Positions 1 to 5,166 are shown, numbered from the stretch's first letter. The stretch: DNA of 5,166 nucleotides from an uncultured beta proteobacterium (GCA_903835865.1 CAILON010000351.1:1-5166), one strand, 5' to 3'. The notes: generated from the letters alone by a model not told the origin. Numbers and translations are program-made.

Positions 1-378
1 ATTGCGCATCCAGTCAGCCGTATTGAAAAAAGACTCTTCCAACTGTTTAGCGATATCACCGTCAATGCCGCAATCCTCAAGTGCTTGATACATGCATGTC
101 AACCATTGGTTGCGTTCTTTGATGCCAATCTTAAAGGGTAAATGTCTCGCCCGTAACATGGGGTTACCATATTTAGGGGAGTAGATATCGGGCCCACCCG
201 TCCAACCTGTAAGGAAAAATTTTAATTTTTCTCGAGAGCCAGAAAGATCTTGGGGATGCATATTCCGCAATTCGGTCAAGCTGGGCTCTAGAGCCATTAG
301 GTCATAGAAGCGATCTACCAATTCATCGATCTTGTCGATTCCACCAATACTGTCATAAAGGCTTTTTTGTTCACTCAT
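1..378 (-). CDS. Group II truncated hemoglobin (trHbO/GlbO-like), C-terminal end off window
   Basis: I translated this gene by hand; 126 codons are visible and the frame runs off the left edge. The protein opens MSEQKSLYDSIGG and has the 2-on-2 globin layout. Y25 in RFYDLM is the expected B10 tyrosine, H79 in RARHLPF the proximal F8 histidine that binds heme iron, and W92 in RNQWL the G8 tryptophan typical of group II. The segment NMHPQDLSGSREKL (39-52) and the GGP at 61-63 are also family hallmarks. The visible end, FFNTADWMRN, is where family members (about 130 residues) nearly stop, so only a few residues are missing. Known roles of the family are O2/NO binding and oxidative or nitrosative stress protection in the cytoplasm. 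The start is fixed: an in-frame TAA lies four codons upstream with no other start codon between. The purine-rich AAGGGG directly abuts the ATG, which is unusually close. The gene is divergent from the phasin-like gene at 485. Confidence 0.95.
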   Translation of the reverse strand, partial: MSEQKSLYDSIGGIDKIDELVDRFYDLMALEPSLTELRNMHPQDLSGSREKLKFFLTGWTGGPDIYSPKYGNPMLRARHLPFKIGIKERNQWLTCMYQALEDCGIDGDIAKQLEESFFNTADWMRN

Positions 379-407
379 CCCCTTATTTTAATGCTTGGAT
401 AAAGGGG
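379..407 (-). promoter_or_regulatory. Leader hairpin that could mask the globin ribosome binding site
   Basis: On the minus strand the six bases AAGGGG (384-379) just before the globin ATG are complementary to CCCCTT (407-402) about 17 nt upstream. Two further pairs are possible after a one-base bulge. If transcribed, the leader could fold so that the only Shine-Dalgarno-like sequence is paired. The pairing is seen in the sequence; a regulatory role is inference. There is no U-tract, so it is not a terminator. Confidence 0.3.
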
Positions 408-409
408 AA

Positions 410-438
410 TTGGCAGATTCAGGATTTGGGTTTAGAGT
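410..438 (+). promoter_or_regulatory. Candidate sigma70 promoter for the phasin-like gene
   Basis: TTGGCA at 410-415 (5 of 6 to the -35 consensus) is followed after 17 bp by TAGAGT at 433-438 (4 of 6 to the -10 consensus). This would place the transcript start near 445 and give a leader of about 40 nt. The ribosome binding site AAGGGA at 472-477 then sits 7 nt before the ATG at 485. Motif matching only. Confidence 0.4.
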
Positions 439-459
439 CTATAGAGGGTAATTCATCAA
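431..459 (-). promoter_or_regulatory. Candidate sigma70 promoter for the truncated hemoglobin gene
   Basis: On the minus strand TTGATG (459-454, 4 of 6 to consensus) is separated by 17 bp from TCTAAA (436-431, 4 of 6). The start would fall near 424 and the leader would carry the hairpin at 379-407. Its -10 overlaps the -10 of the opposing candidate promoter, so the two genes may compete for polymerase. Moderate motif quality. Confidence 0.3.
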
Positions 460-484
460 CGCTTACTTTATAAGGGACTAAAAA

Positions 485-1003
485 ATGGACGCACATGATC
501 TGCAAAAATGGCAAAGAGAAAAAGCAAAAGAGCTTTTTGAGTATTCGCATAAGTTGTTGGATGCCGCTAAAAATTTAAGCGAGCATCACATTGCTGAGAT
601 GGAATGGAGCATGAAGAATGCATTGGATAGCGCTAAATCTGCTGCCAAAAATGACTTAGCAAAGTTAAAAGACTTACAAGAAGAAGCTGCGAAAGAGGCT
701 ACTAAGCGAGCTGCTTCTTACCAAAAGAAAGTAAAGTCAGTGCTTAAGGATATCAGTGAAGGCGCTGCCGATGAAACTGAAAAACACCTTGAACAGGTTC
801 GTAGTTCTTTAGTGAACTGGCTTCAGGATGCTGAAAATAAATTGCCAGCTCAGGCAGATAAGTTATCTAAAGTGGTTAATGAAATGTCTGCTACTGGACA
901 GAATATGTTTAAAGAAGGTAGAAAAATTGTTAATCAGGTAGCCGAAGCTGCCGAAAAGAACATAGATGATCTTGTTAAGAAATCTTCTAGCGGAAAAAAG
1001 TAA
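485..1003 (+). CDS. Phasin-like alpha-helical protein (possible PHA granule surface protein)
   Basis: The 172-residue protein is almost entirely predicted helix. It has one proline (P121), no cysteine, no signal peptide and no membrane segment, and is rich in Ala, Lys and Glu in amphipathic heptad-like patterns. Two helical blocks are separated near P121. The second (about 122-160, ADKLSKVVNEMS through QVAEAAEKNI) resembles the C-terminal part of betaproteobacterial phasins, where Ala-rich helices end in a similar AEAAEKN-type segment. The C-terminus is basic (KKSSSGKK). Phasins coat polyhydroxyalkanoate granules in the cytoplasm and control their size and number. The family call rests on composition and pattern, not on an alignment; a generic coiled-coil or nucleoid-associated helical protein remains possible. 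The start is supported by AAGGGA 7 nt upstream. It is a single-gene unit ended by the terminator at 1024-1058. Confidence 0.6.
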   Translation: MDAHDLQKWQREKAKELFEYSHKLLDAAKNLSEHHIAEMEWSMKNALDSAKSAAKNDLAKLKDLQEEAAKEATKRAASYQKKVKSVLKDISEGAADETEKHLEQVRSSLVNWLQDAENKLPAQADKLSKVVNEMSATGQNMFKEGRKIVNQVAEAAEKNIDDLVKKSSSGKK

Positions 1004-1023
1004 AAAATTACTTTAAGTAAAGC

Positions 1024-1058
1024 AAGCTGCCCTTATGAAAATAAGCGGCAGCTTTTTT
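1024..1058 (+). terminator. Strong intrinsic terminator of the phasin-like gene, possibly bidirectional
   Basis: AAGCTGCC (1024-1031) pairs with GGCAGCTT (1047-1054). After a single bulged C (1046), CTTAT (1032-1036) pairs with ATAAG (1041-1045), closing a GAAA tetraloop at 1037-1040. The stem is about 13 bp and runs into six T residues (1053-1058). The T-tract overlaps the TAA stop of the convergent Trp-rich gene. Read on the minus strand the stem is followed by a T-rich stretch (about 1014-1004), so it may stop both convergent transcripts. Confidence 0.88.
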
Positions 1059-1278
1059 ATTTCCAGCCTTGTATCCACTGATCAGAATTCATAAGTTCGC
1101 GCCAGGGAATTTGCGAACTTTGCTTGCTATAAACAGACTCAATCTCGATAAACTCAATAGCCTGTAGAGGCTCATCAGGAAGGATGACTTTGCTTACTAA
1201 GAAATGTTTTTGTTTATCGATAGGATGAACGGCAGTCCATTTACTCAGCAGTAATTTCTTGGGGCTAATTCGATTCAT
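1057..1278 (-). CDS. Small Trp-rich conserved protein (TIGR02450 family-like)
   Basis: From the ATG at 1278 the product is 73 residues, MNRISPKKLLLSKWTAV to DQWIQGWK. Visible family features are N-x-I-x-PKKLL-x-SKWTAV at the N-terminus, KHFLV at 24-28, PWREL at 58-62 and a W-x-QGW ending. Tryptophans are W14, W59, W68 and W72. This matches my recollection of the uncharacterised TIGR02450 Trp-rich family; its function is unknown. The frame also allows a start at 1314, adding 12 residues and overlapping the upstream lipoprotein gene by 32 nt. I prefer 1278 because family members begin at this motif and because it lies 4 nt after the lipoprotein stop, which fits translational coupling. Neither start has a well-placed Shine-Dalgarno. 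No signal peptide from 1278, so probably cytoplasmic. Confidence 0.8.
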   Translation of the reverse strand: MNRISPKKLLLSKWTAVHPIDKQKHFLVSKVILPDEPLQAIEFIEIESVYSKQSSQIPWRELMNSDQWIQGWK

Positions 1279-1282
1279 AACG

Positions 1283-1588
1283 CTATAGAGCGCTGCACTG
1301 ATAATTTTGACCATTTCCCACTAACGCCCCGGTTGATGGGGTGAAGGTATAGCTCGACTCTTGGATATTGGCGGGGCACTTTTGTTCAAAGTAACTGCGT
1401 TCACCCAAGCTTCCACAATAATCTAACTTAAGATCCAGAAATTGCATTTGTGCCTTTTTGAGCACCATAGAATTCTTAGGCTGCGTCATAGATGTGCAAT
1501 TCCAAGTTGTGTAGTTATCGCGCTCACAAGCGGTGAGACCCAAGAGAGCAATGAGGAGGATTGGGAATTGAGGTTTTATATGAAACAT
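1283..1588 (-). CDS. Small putative lipoprotein with four conserved-looking cysteines
   Basis: The 101-residue protein has a short signal peptide: a hydrophobic core around 8-17 (FPILLIALLG) and lipobox L18-T19-A20-C21, so C21 should be lipidated by signal peptidase II processing. The residue after it is E22, so outer-membrane sorting is more likely than inner-membrane retention. The mature part has four cysteines (C31, C58, C71, C98), enough for two disulfides, and WNC and YQC at the two ends of the fold. I do not recognise the family. A small beta-rich periplasmic domain is plausible but unproven. The ATG at 1588 is bounded by an in-frame TGA two codons upstream and no Shine-Dalgarno precedes it. 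It is the first gene of a two-gene unit with the Trp-rich protein. Confidence 0.75.
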   Translation of the reverse strand: MFHIKPQFPILLIALLGLTACERDNYTTWNCTSMTQPKNSMVLKKAQMQFLDLKLDYCGSLGERSYFEQKCPANIQESSYTFTPSTGALVGNGQNYQCSAL

Positions 1589-1702
1589 GTGTCAAGAATA
1601 GCGAAGTTTTACTTTTTCTGCCCCAGAACTTTTTTTAGGATTAGTATTTAGAACAGATTGTTTGCTAAAGCAACGAATAACCAAATTATTTAAGGAGACG
1701 AT
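1589..1702. other. Divergent intergenic region between lipoprotein and FAH-family genes
   Basis: This 114-bp AT-rich stretch should hold both divergent promoters. For the minus-strand lipoprotein, TATTCT lies six bases before the ATG, which would suit a leaderless transcript, but I see no convincing -35. For the plus-strand gene I see no good -35/-10 pair. A short palindrome TTGCT-AA-AGCAA (1662-1673) lies about 20 bp before the ribosome binding site and might be an operator. Two long T-runs (1613-1617 and 1630-1636) fall in the middle. Confidence 0.35.
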
Positions 1703-1703
1703 G
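1692..1703 (+). promoter_or_regulatory. Ribosome binding site deciding a GTG start
   Basis: AAGGAGA (1692-1698) is a near-perfect Shine-Dalgarno followed by C-G-ATGTG. The ATG at 1701 is out of frame and opens a nine-codon reading frame ending with TAA at 1728-1730. The GTG at 1703 opens the 349-residue Tat-signal protein. The Tat motif lies upstream of the next in-frame ATG, so GTG must be the real start. Confidence 0.7.
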
Positions 1704-2752
1704 TGGATACAAATCGAAGAGATGCTCTAAAACTGGGCGCTTCAGCCGCCATGGGTAGTATGTTTATGTCTAGCGCGATGGCTGCTCCCAGGGATTCCCA
1801 GAATATTGTGGTTGAACCGCTAACTGGTAAGGCTGGCTTTCGAGTGGCTAACTACATTCCTAAAATGGGAGCTTCATCAAGACTGGGCCTTGTAACTAAT
1901 GATGGACTAGTGGTGGATATTCCTGCAGAGGCTGCACGTCAAAAAATAAAACTTTCTTTTGATCCATCTTCCATGGTGTCTTTGGCGGCAGCAGGTAATC
2001 AAGGGCTGTTGGAGTTAGCGGGACTCTTTCAGAACCGTAGCTCAAAGTTAGTCAATGTCAATCAAGTAGCTTTACTTTCCCCAATCCCAAATCCACAGAG
2101 CAATATCTACTGTGTGGGCTGGAACTATTTAGATCATTTTGAAGAGGGTAAAGATAGGCGAGCGGATCAGGGTGTTAAAGAATATCCAACAGTTCCAGTG
2201 CTCTTCACTAAAGGTACCCAAACCATGAACGGTCCTTTTGATTCCATTCCCTATGATGGAAGTTACTCGACCATGATTGATTGGGAAGCAGAGCTCGCAG
2301 TAGTGATTGGTAAGAAGGGTAAAAATATCCCCGAGGCTAATGCGATGGATTATGTCTTTGGGTACGCAGCCTATAACGACACCACAGCTCGTGACGTTCA
2401 ACAAAAGCGCCATTCTGGGCAATGGTTTAAAGGTAAGAGCTTAGATGGTCATGGGCCAATGGGGCCGTGGATCGTTACTGCTGGTGGTGTCAACTTAGAT
2501 GACACCCGAATCATTTGCCGCGTAAATGGAGTTGAAAAGCAGAATGCCAGTTATAAGCAAATGTTTTTCAAAATTCCCGTAATCATTGCCGAGCTCTCAA
2601 GGAGTCTGACCTTATTACCCGGGGACATTATTGCAACAGGAACGCCGGCGGGAGTAGGAAATAGCAGAAAGCCTCCAGAGTTTTTAAAACCTGGCGACAT
2701 GATGGAAACAGAAATTACGGGCGTCGGCATTATTCGTAACAAGATTGCTTAA
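1703..2752 (+). CDS. Tat-exported fumarylacetoacetate hydrolase (FAH) family protein
   Basis: The 349-residue protein starts at GTG. Residues 1-28 form a twin-arginine signal: N-R5-R6-D-A-L-K, a weakly hydrophobic Ala/Met/Gly stretch, and an AMA site (25-27). Residues 45-130 resemble the N-terminal domain of FAH proteins (RLGLVTNDGLVVDI). The catalytic domain spans about 133-349. It has N141-Y-x-D-H145-x-x-E148, the metal-ligand motif E195-x-E197 in DWEAEL, D226 in YND, the GKSLDGHGPMGP loop (244-255) and GDIIATGTPAGVG (307-319). All expected metal ligands and the catalytic His/Glu pair are present. Family members are Mg- or Mn-dependent C-C hydrolases, decarboxylases or hydratases of 2-oxo acids, usually cytoplasmic; the substrate here cannot be told. 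Export to the periplasm is inferred from the Tat signal. It stands alone, between a divergent lipoprotein gene and its own terminator. Confidence 0.9.
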   Translation: MDTNRRDALKLGASAAMGSMFMSSAMAAPRDSQNIVVEPLTGKAGFRVANYIPKMGASSRLGLVTNDGLVVDIPAEAARQKIKLSFDPSSMVSLAAAGNQGLLELAGLFQNRSSKLVNVNQVALLSPIPNPQSNIYCVGWNYLDHFEEGKDRRADQGVKEYPTVPVLFTKGTQTMNGPFDSIPYDGSYSTMIDWEAELAVVIGKKGKNIPEANAMDYVFGYAAYNDTTARDVQQKRHSGQWFKGKSLDGHGPMGPWIVTAGGVNLDDTRIICRVNGVEKQNASYKQMFFKIPVIIAELSRSLTLLPGDIIATGTPAGVGNSRKPPEFLKPGDMMETEITGVGIIRNKIA

Positions 2753-2762
2753 GTTGAAAATG

Positions 2763-2798
2763 AATATGCCAGAGCTATAGCGCCCTGGCATATTTTTT
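2763..2798 (+). terminator. Intrinsic terminator after the FAH-family gene
   Basis: AATATGCCAG (2763-2772) pairs with CTGGCATATT (2785-2794) in a 10-bp stem with a 12-nt loop, and six T residues (2793-2798) follow. The stem lies between convergent genes (stops at 2752 and 2811). On the minus strand the tail after the stem is T-rich but interrupted, so termination of the rhodanese transcript here is possible but weaker. Confidence 0.85.
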
Positions 2799-2810
2799 AC
2801 AGGCAATGAT

Positions 2811-4394
2811 CTAGAGAACCCAAAAGTGGTGGGTGCCATCCTTGCCCAGTTGCTCTACAAGACCAAACTCCCAATCCAAATAGGCTTGCATTGCTTTGGG
2901 ATCAACGCTGGTACCTTCGTATGGGCGCTTATATCGATCTAAGGCAGGAGAAGCTAAATGGCTTGGACCTTTTTCTGACTCCAGTCCTGCATCTATCCAG
3001 GCCTTAGTGCCACCCTCGAGTACATAGACCTCTGCTTTACTAAGAGCTTCAAATTCAGTAGCAGCAAAAAAAGCGAGTTCGCTAGGAGTACTTGTGAGCA
3101 CATAGCGATCTACCTGGGGAATTTTTTTAAGTGCATCTTTCAATTGCGAGCGTAGGGCATACCAACTTCCTGGAACATGGTCCTTGACATAATTGGCATG
3201 GGTGCTGAAATCAATCACAATGGTATTGCTATCCGTCTTTAGCCAGGTAGATGCGGTTTTGGCATCCACAGTGTTGACATGGGGGAGCGATGGTAATGCT
3301 GCACCCCAAATACCTTTTTCAGTAAGGTTTTCTTTCTGTAGACCATCTAACACATAAACATCCCAGGCCATTTGGGCCAACCATGATGCCGGCATATTGG
3401 CCCTCACACCGCTTGGATCGGCAAGCACAATACGTGCGCCACGAACGGGAGCCACCATCTCCGTCTCTTGAACGAGTTGTCCGCCTGGCACTGAACGAAA
3501 TCCTGGGAGATGACCTGTTTCATATTCCTCTGGAGTGCGTGTATCAAAGAAATAGGTAGTGCGATCCTTTTGTGCTTTCCAGTTTTCTACATCAGCAAGA
3601 CTGGCTCTCTTCACTCCAGCGCGATCAGCAACATCACGCGCTCGATCTGCTGCTGTAATTGCGGTGCCTTCACTTACCTCGGAAAATCGACGCGTTTGTC
3701 CTTTATCTAATTCTTGTCCTGCTAGTGTCCAGCCAATAGTGCCATTGCGTAAGGCATTCACCTCATTGGGTATACCAGCATTGATTAAGGATTGCGTACC
3801 AATAATGCTGCGGGTTCTTCCTGCGCAATTCACAATAATTTTGGTTTTAGGATTAGGGGCTAGTTCTGGTACCCGAAGTACTAACTCAGCACCTGGAACG
3901 CTAATACCCGTTGGAATGCTCATAGTATGGTATTCGTCAAAGCGACGGACATCTACGACTACAACATCCTCTTTGGCATCAAGCATTTGCTTTACTTCCT
4001 GCGCCGATAGGGAAGGTGTGTGCCGTTTTGATTCAACAAATTCACCAAAGGACTTGCTGGGTACATTGACATCCTTAAATACTTCACCGCCAGCAGCTTT
4101 CCAACTGATGACGCCACCAGAAAATAGGGATACATCGCTATATCCAAGAGCAGCCAAACGTTCAGCAGCTGGCTGAGCGTATCCTTCGCCATCATCCAAT
4201 ATGACAATAGGGACGTCTTTGCGCGGAAGCTTGCTAAATGCATCAAATTCAATCCGTGATAAAGGAAGATTAGCAGCGAAAAGAGGGTGCTCTTGCGCAT
4301 GCGGATCTTCTTCACGCACATCTAAGAATGCAATTTCTTCTTTATTCAGAAGCTTGTTGCGGATAAATGCATAGTCTTTAGTCTTAATGCTCAT
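2811..4394 (-). CDS. Four-domain rhodanese-like protein with a single catalytic cysteine
   Basis: The 527-residue protein shows four tandem rhodanese folds. Each has a first-strand motif (LDVR 24-27, VDVR 147-150, FDTR 283-286, IDFS 394-397) and a closing strand-loop-helix (SLFSGGVISWKAAG, NALRNGTIGWTLAG, YVLDGLQKE, YVLEGGTKAWIDAG). The persulfide-forming active-site loop is intact only in domain 2: C190-AGRTR. The equivalent loops read DDGEGY (67-72), DPSGVR (326-331) and TSTPSE (434-439), so domains 1, 3 and 4 look non-catalytic. C190 is the only cysteine in the protein. A C-terminal extension (about 481-527) contains RPYEG and AYLDWEFGLVEQLGKDGTHHF. There is no signal peptide, so it is probably cytoplasmic. 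Rhodaneses transfer sulfane sulfur; the acceptor here is unknown. AAAGG (4403-4399) precedes the ATG by 4 nt. It is 21 bp downstream of the Bug gene and probably co-transcribed with it. Confidence 0.9.
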   Translation of the reverse strand: MSIKTKDYAFIRNKLLNKEEIAFLDVREEDPHAQEHPLFAANLPLSRIEFDAFSKLPRKDVPIVILDDGEGYAQPAAERLAALGYSDVSLFSGGVISWKAAGGEVFKDVNVPSKSFGEFVESKRHTPSLSAQEVKQMLDAKEDVVVVDVRRFDEYHTMSIPTGISVPGAELVLRVPELAPNPKTKIIVNCAGRTRSIIGTQSLINAGIPNEVNALRNGTIGWTLAGQELDKGQTRRFSEVSEGTAITAADRARDVADRAGVKRASLADVENWKAQKDRTTYFFDTRTPEEYETGHLPGFRSVPGGQLVQETEMVAPVRGARIVLADPSGVRANMPASWLAQMAWDVYVLDGLQKENLTEKGIWGAALPSLPHVNTVDAKTASTWLKTDSNTIVIDFSTHANYVKDHVPGSWYALRSQLKDALKKIPQVDRYVLTSTPSELAFFAATEFEALSKAEVYVLEGGTKAWIDAGLESEKGPSHLASPALDRYKRPYEGTSVDPKAMQAYLDWEFGLVEQLGKDGTHHFWVL

Positions 4395-4415
4395 ATTGCC
4401 TTTGGGAATTTCAAA

Positions 4416-5087
4416 TTAATCTAATTTGGCGTTGGATTTTTTTACAACTTCACTCCAGCGAATCACTTCTAGGTTGATATAGGCAGCAAGTTCAGCGCGT
4501 GTCATTTTAGGAACACTTGCACCCATTCCCGCCCAGCGCTCTTTGATTTCTGGAGAGGCTAGGGCAGTTTGTACTTCAGCGCTCATTTTTTCAACGATGT
4601 CTTTAGGGGTTCCCTTGATCGCCCACATAGCGTACCAGCTATAGACAACAAAGTTGGCGATACCCAACTCTTGAGCAGTTGGAACATTAGGGAAGGCATC
4701 ACTTCGCTTACTACTGGCGATGGCAACAGCAATGAGTTGACCATTTTTAATGAAAGGGGCGGCCCCCGCTAAAGTATCAAACATCATATCTACTTGTCCT
4801 GCTACTAAATCTTGTAGCGCAGGCCCAGTTCCCCGATAAGGAATATGGGTAATGAACAATTTGTTTTGCATCTTAAATAATTCACCAGTCAAGTGTTGAG
4901 AGGTGCCATTTCCAGTAGATGCGTAGTTATATTTTCCTGGATGCTTTCGAATCTCTTCAATGATGGATTTGAGATCGTTCTTTGGGAACTTATTTGGATT
5001 CACAACAATGACATGAGGCACGCTTCCAATAATGGCAATGGGCTCAAAATCTTTTGTAATGTCATAAGGCAACCAAAGAGGCAACAC
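4416..5087 (-). pseudogene. N-terminally truncated Bug/TctC solute-binding protein of a tripartite tricarboxylate transporter
   Basis: The open frame gives 223 residues of a Bug-family periplasmic receptor. Recognisable pieces are LPYDITKDFEPI (6-17), YASTGNGTSQHLTGELFK (55-72), HIPYRGTGPALQDLVAGQVD (81-100) and SWYAMWAIKGTPKDIVEKM (150-168). Family proteins are about 320 residues with an export signal. Here the signal peptide and roughly the first 100 residues are absent. The frame is closed by TAA (5088-5090) immediately before the first usable codon, GTG at 5087, and no Shine-Dalgarno precedes it. None of the three minus frames in the 79 bp upstream resembles the missing part. Without a signal and half of lobe 1 it should not bind ligand in the periplasm, so I call it a truncated pseudogene. 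Deletion, rearrangement or an assembly error could explain it. The remaining frame is otherwise undamaged, suggesting recent loss or a maintained fragment. It leads into the rhodanese gene. Confidence 0.75.
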
Positions 5088-5112
5088 TTAAAGTACCCAT
5101 TTTATCAAGGGA

Positions 5113-5166
5113 TCAAATTGCATCTTCTAAACGACTTTTAAGATATAAACCAAAAAATTGGCGAGA
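5113..5166 (-). CDS. Possible C-terminal tail of an upstream gene (partial)
   Basis: In a frame different from the Bug fragment, the last 54 bases read SRQFFGLYLKSRLEDAI followed by TGA (5115-5113), open to the right edge. The composition is protein-like (charged, amphipathic) and it ends 25 bp before the truncated Bug frame. It could be the 3' end of a neighbouring gene joined to the Bug remnant, or a chance open frame. It is too short to assign. Confidence 0.25.
   Translation of the reverse strand, partial: SRQFFGLYLKSRLEDAI

Noticed and set aside
1007..1019. Palindrome TTACTTTAAGTAA after the phasin-like stop
   Set aside because: The stem is short with almost no loop and it sits just before the real terminator; at most a minor part of the minus-strand 3' end.
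1442..1651. 69-residue plus-strand open frame
   Set aside because: It overlaps the lipoprotein gene on the other strand, has no ribosome binding site and resembles no protein family.
2129..2742. Minus-strand open frames (97 and 63 residues) inside the FAH-family gene
   Set aside because: Both are antisense to a gene with complete catalytic motifs and have no features of their own.
3559..4176. 205-residue plus-strand open frame
   Set aside because: It lies wholly antisense to the clear rhodanese gene, is rich in Ser, Ala, Arg and Thr as expected of a mirror frame, and has no recognisable domain.
3992..4321. 109-residue minus-strand open frame
   Set aside because: It is an alternative frame inside the rhodanese gene on the same strand; the rhodanese frame carries clear domain motifs there.
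4893..5141. 82-residue plus-strand open frame crossing the truncated Bug end
   Set aside because: Mostly antisense to Bug coding sequence with no family resemblance; no ribosome binding site.
1..5166. Search for CRISPR arrays, insertion-sequence ends, tRNA genes and riboswitches
   Set aside because: I saw no regularly spaced repeats, transposase-like frames, cloverleaf sequences or recognisable aptamers by reading both strands.

Overview
The window looks like a chromosomal stretch from a moderately AT-leaning betaproteobacterium (order Burkholderiales). A Polynucleobacter-type freshwater bacterium is my best guess. The basis is the combination of a phasin-like protein, a Bug/TctC-type solute receptor, a group II truncated hemoglobin and a Trp-rich TIGR02450-type small protein, all in AT-leaning DNA. 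This is inference from family content; no marker gene is present.

Layout from left to right. (1) Minus strand, 1-378: a group II truncated hemoglobin, cut by the window edge only at its extreme C-terminus. (2) A 106-bp divergent region with two overlapping candidate promoters. A hairpin in the globin leader could mask its Shine-Dalgarno. (3) Plus strand, 485-1003: a highly helical, phasin-like protein, closed by a strong GAAA-tetraloop terminator that also touches the stop codon of the convergent gene. (4) Minus strand, 1588 to 1057: a small lipoprotein followed 4 nt later by a Trp-rich small protein, apparently one transcription unit. (5) Plus strand, 1703-2752: a Tat-signal-bearing fumarylacetoacetate hydrolase (FAH) family protein starting at GTG, with its own terminator. 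(6) Minus strand, 5087 to 2811: a Bug/TctC solute-binding protein lacking its N-terminal third, then 21 bp later a 527-residue protein of four rhodanese domains with a single cysteine. (7) At the right edge, a possible C-terminal tail of another minus-strand gene.

The window does not show one integrated pathway. The globin and phasin genes share a control region, suggesting linked oxygen and storage physiology. The rhodanese protein is a sulfurtransferase-type gene downstream of a broken transporter receptor. The most unusual points are the four-domain rhodanese with one intact catalytic loop, the decapitated Bug gene with an in-frame stop directly before its reading frame, the Tat-exported FAH enzyme, and the unusual translation-initiation regions of the globin, lipoprotein and FAH genes. 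I see no mobile element, CRISPR array, tRNA or rRNA, and no gene-free stretch longer than 300 bases.
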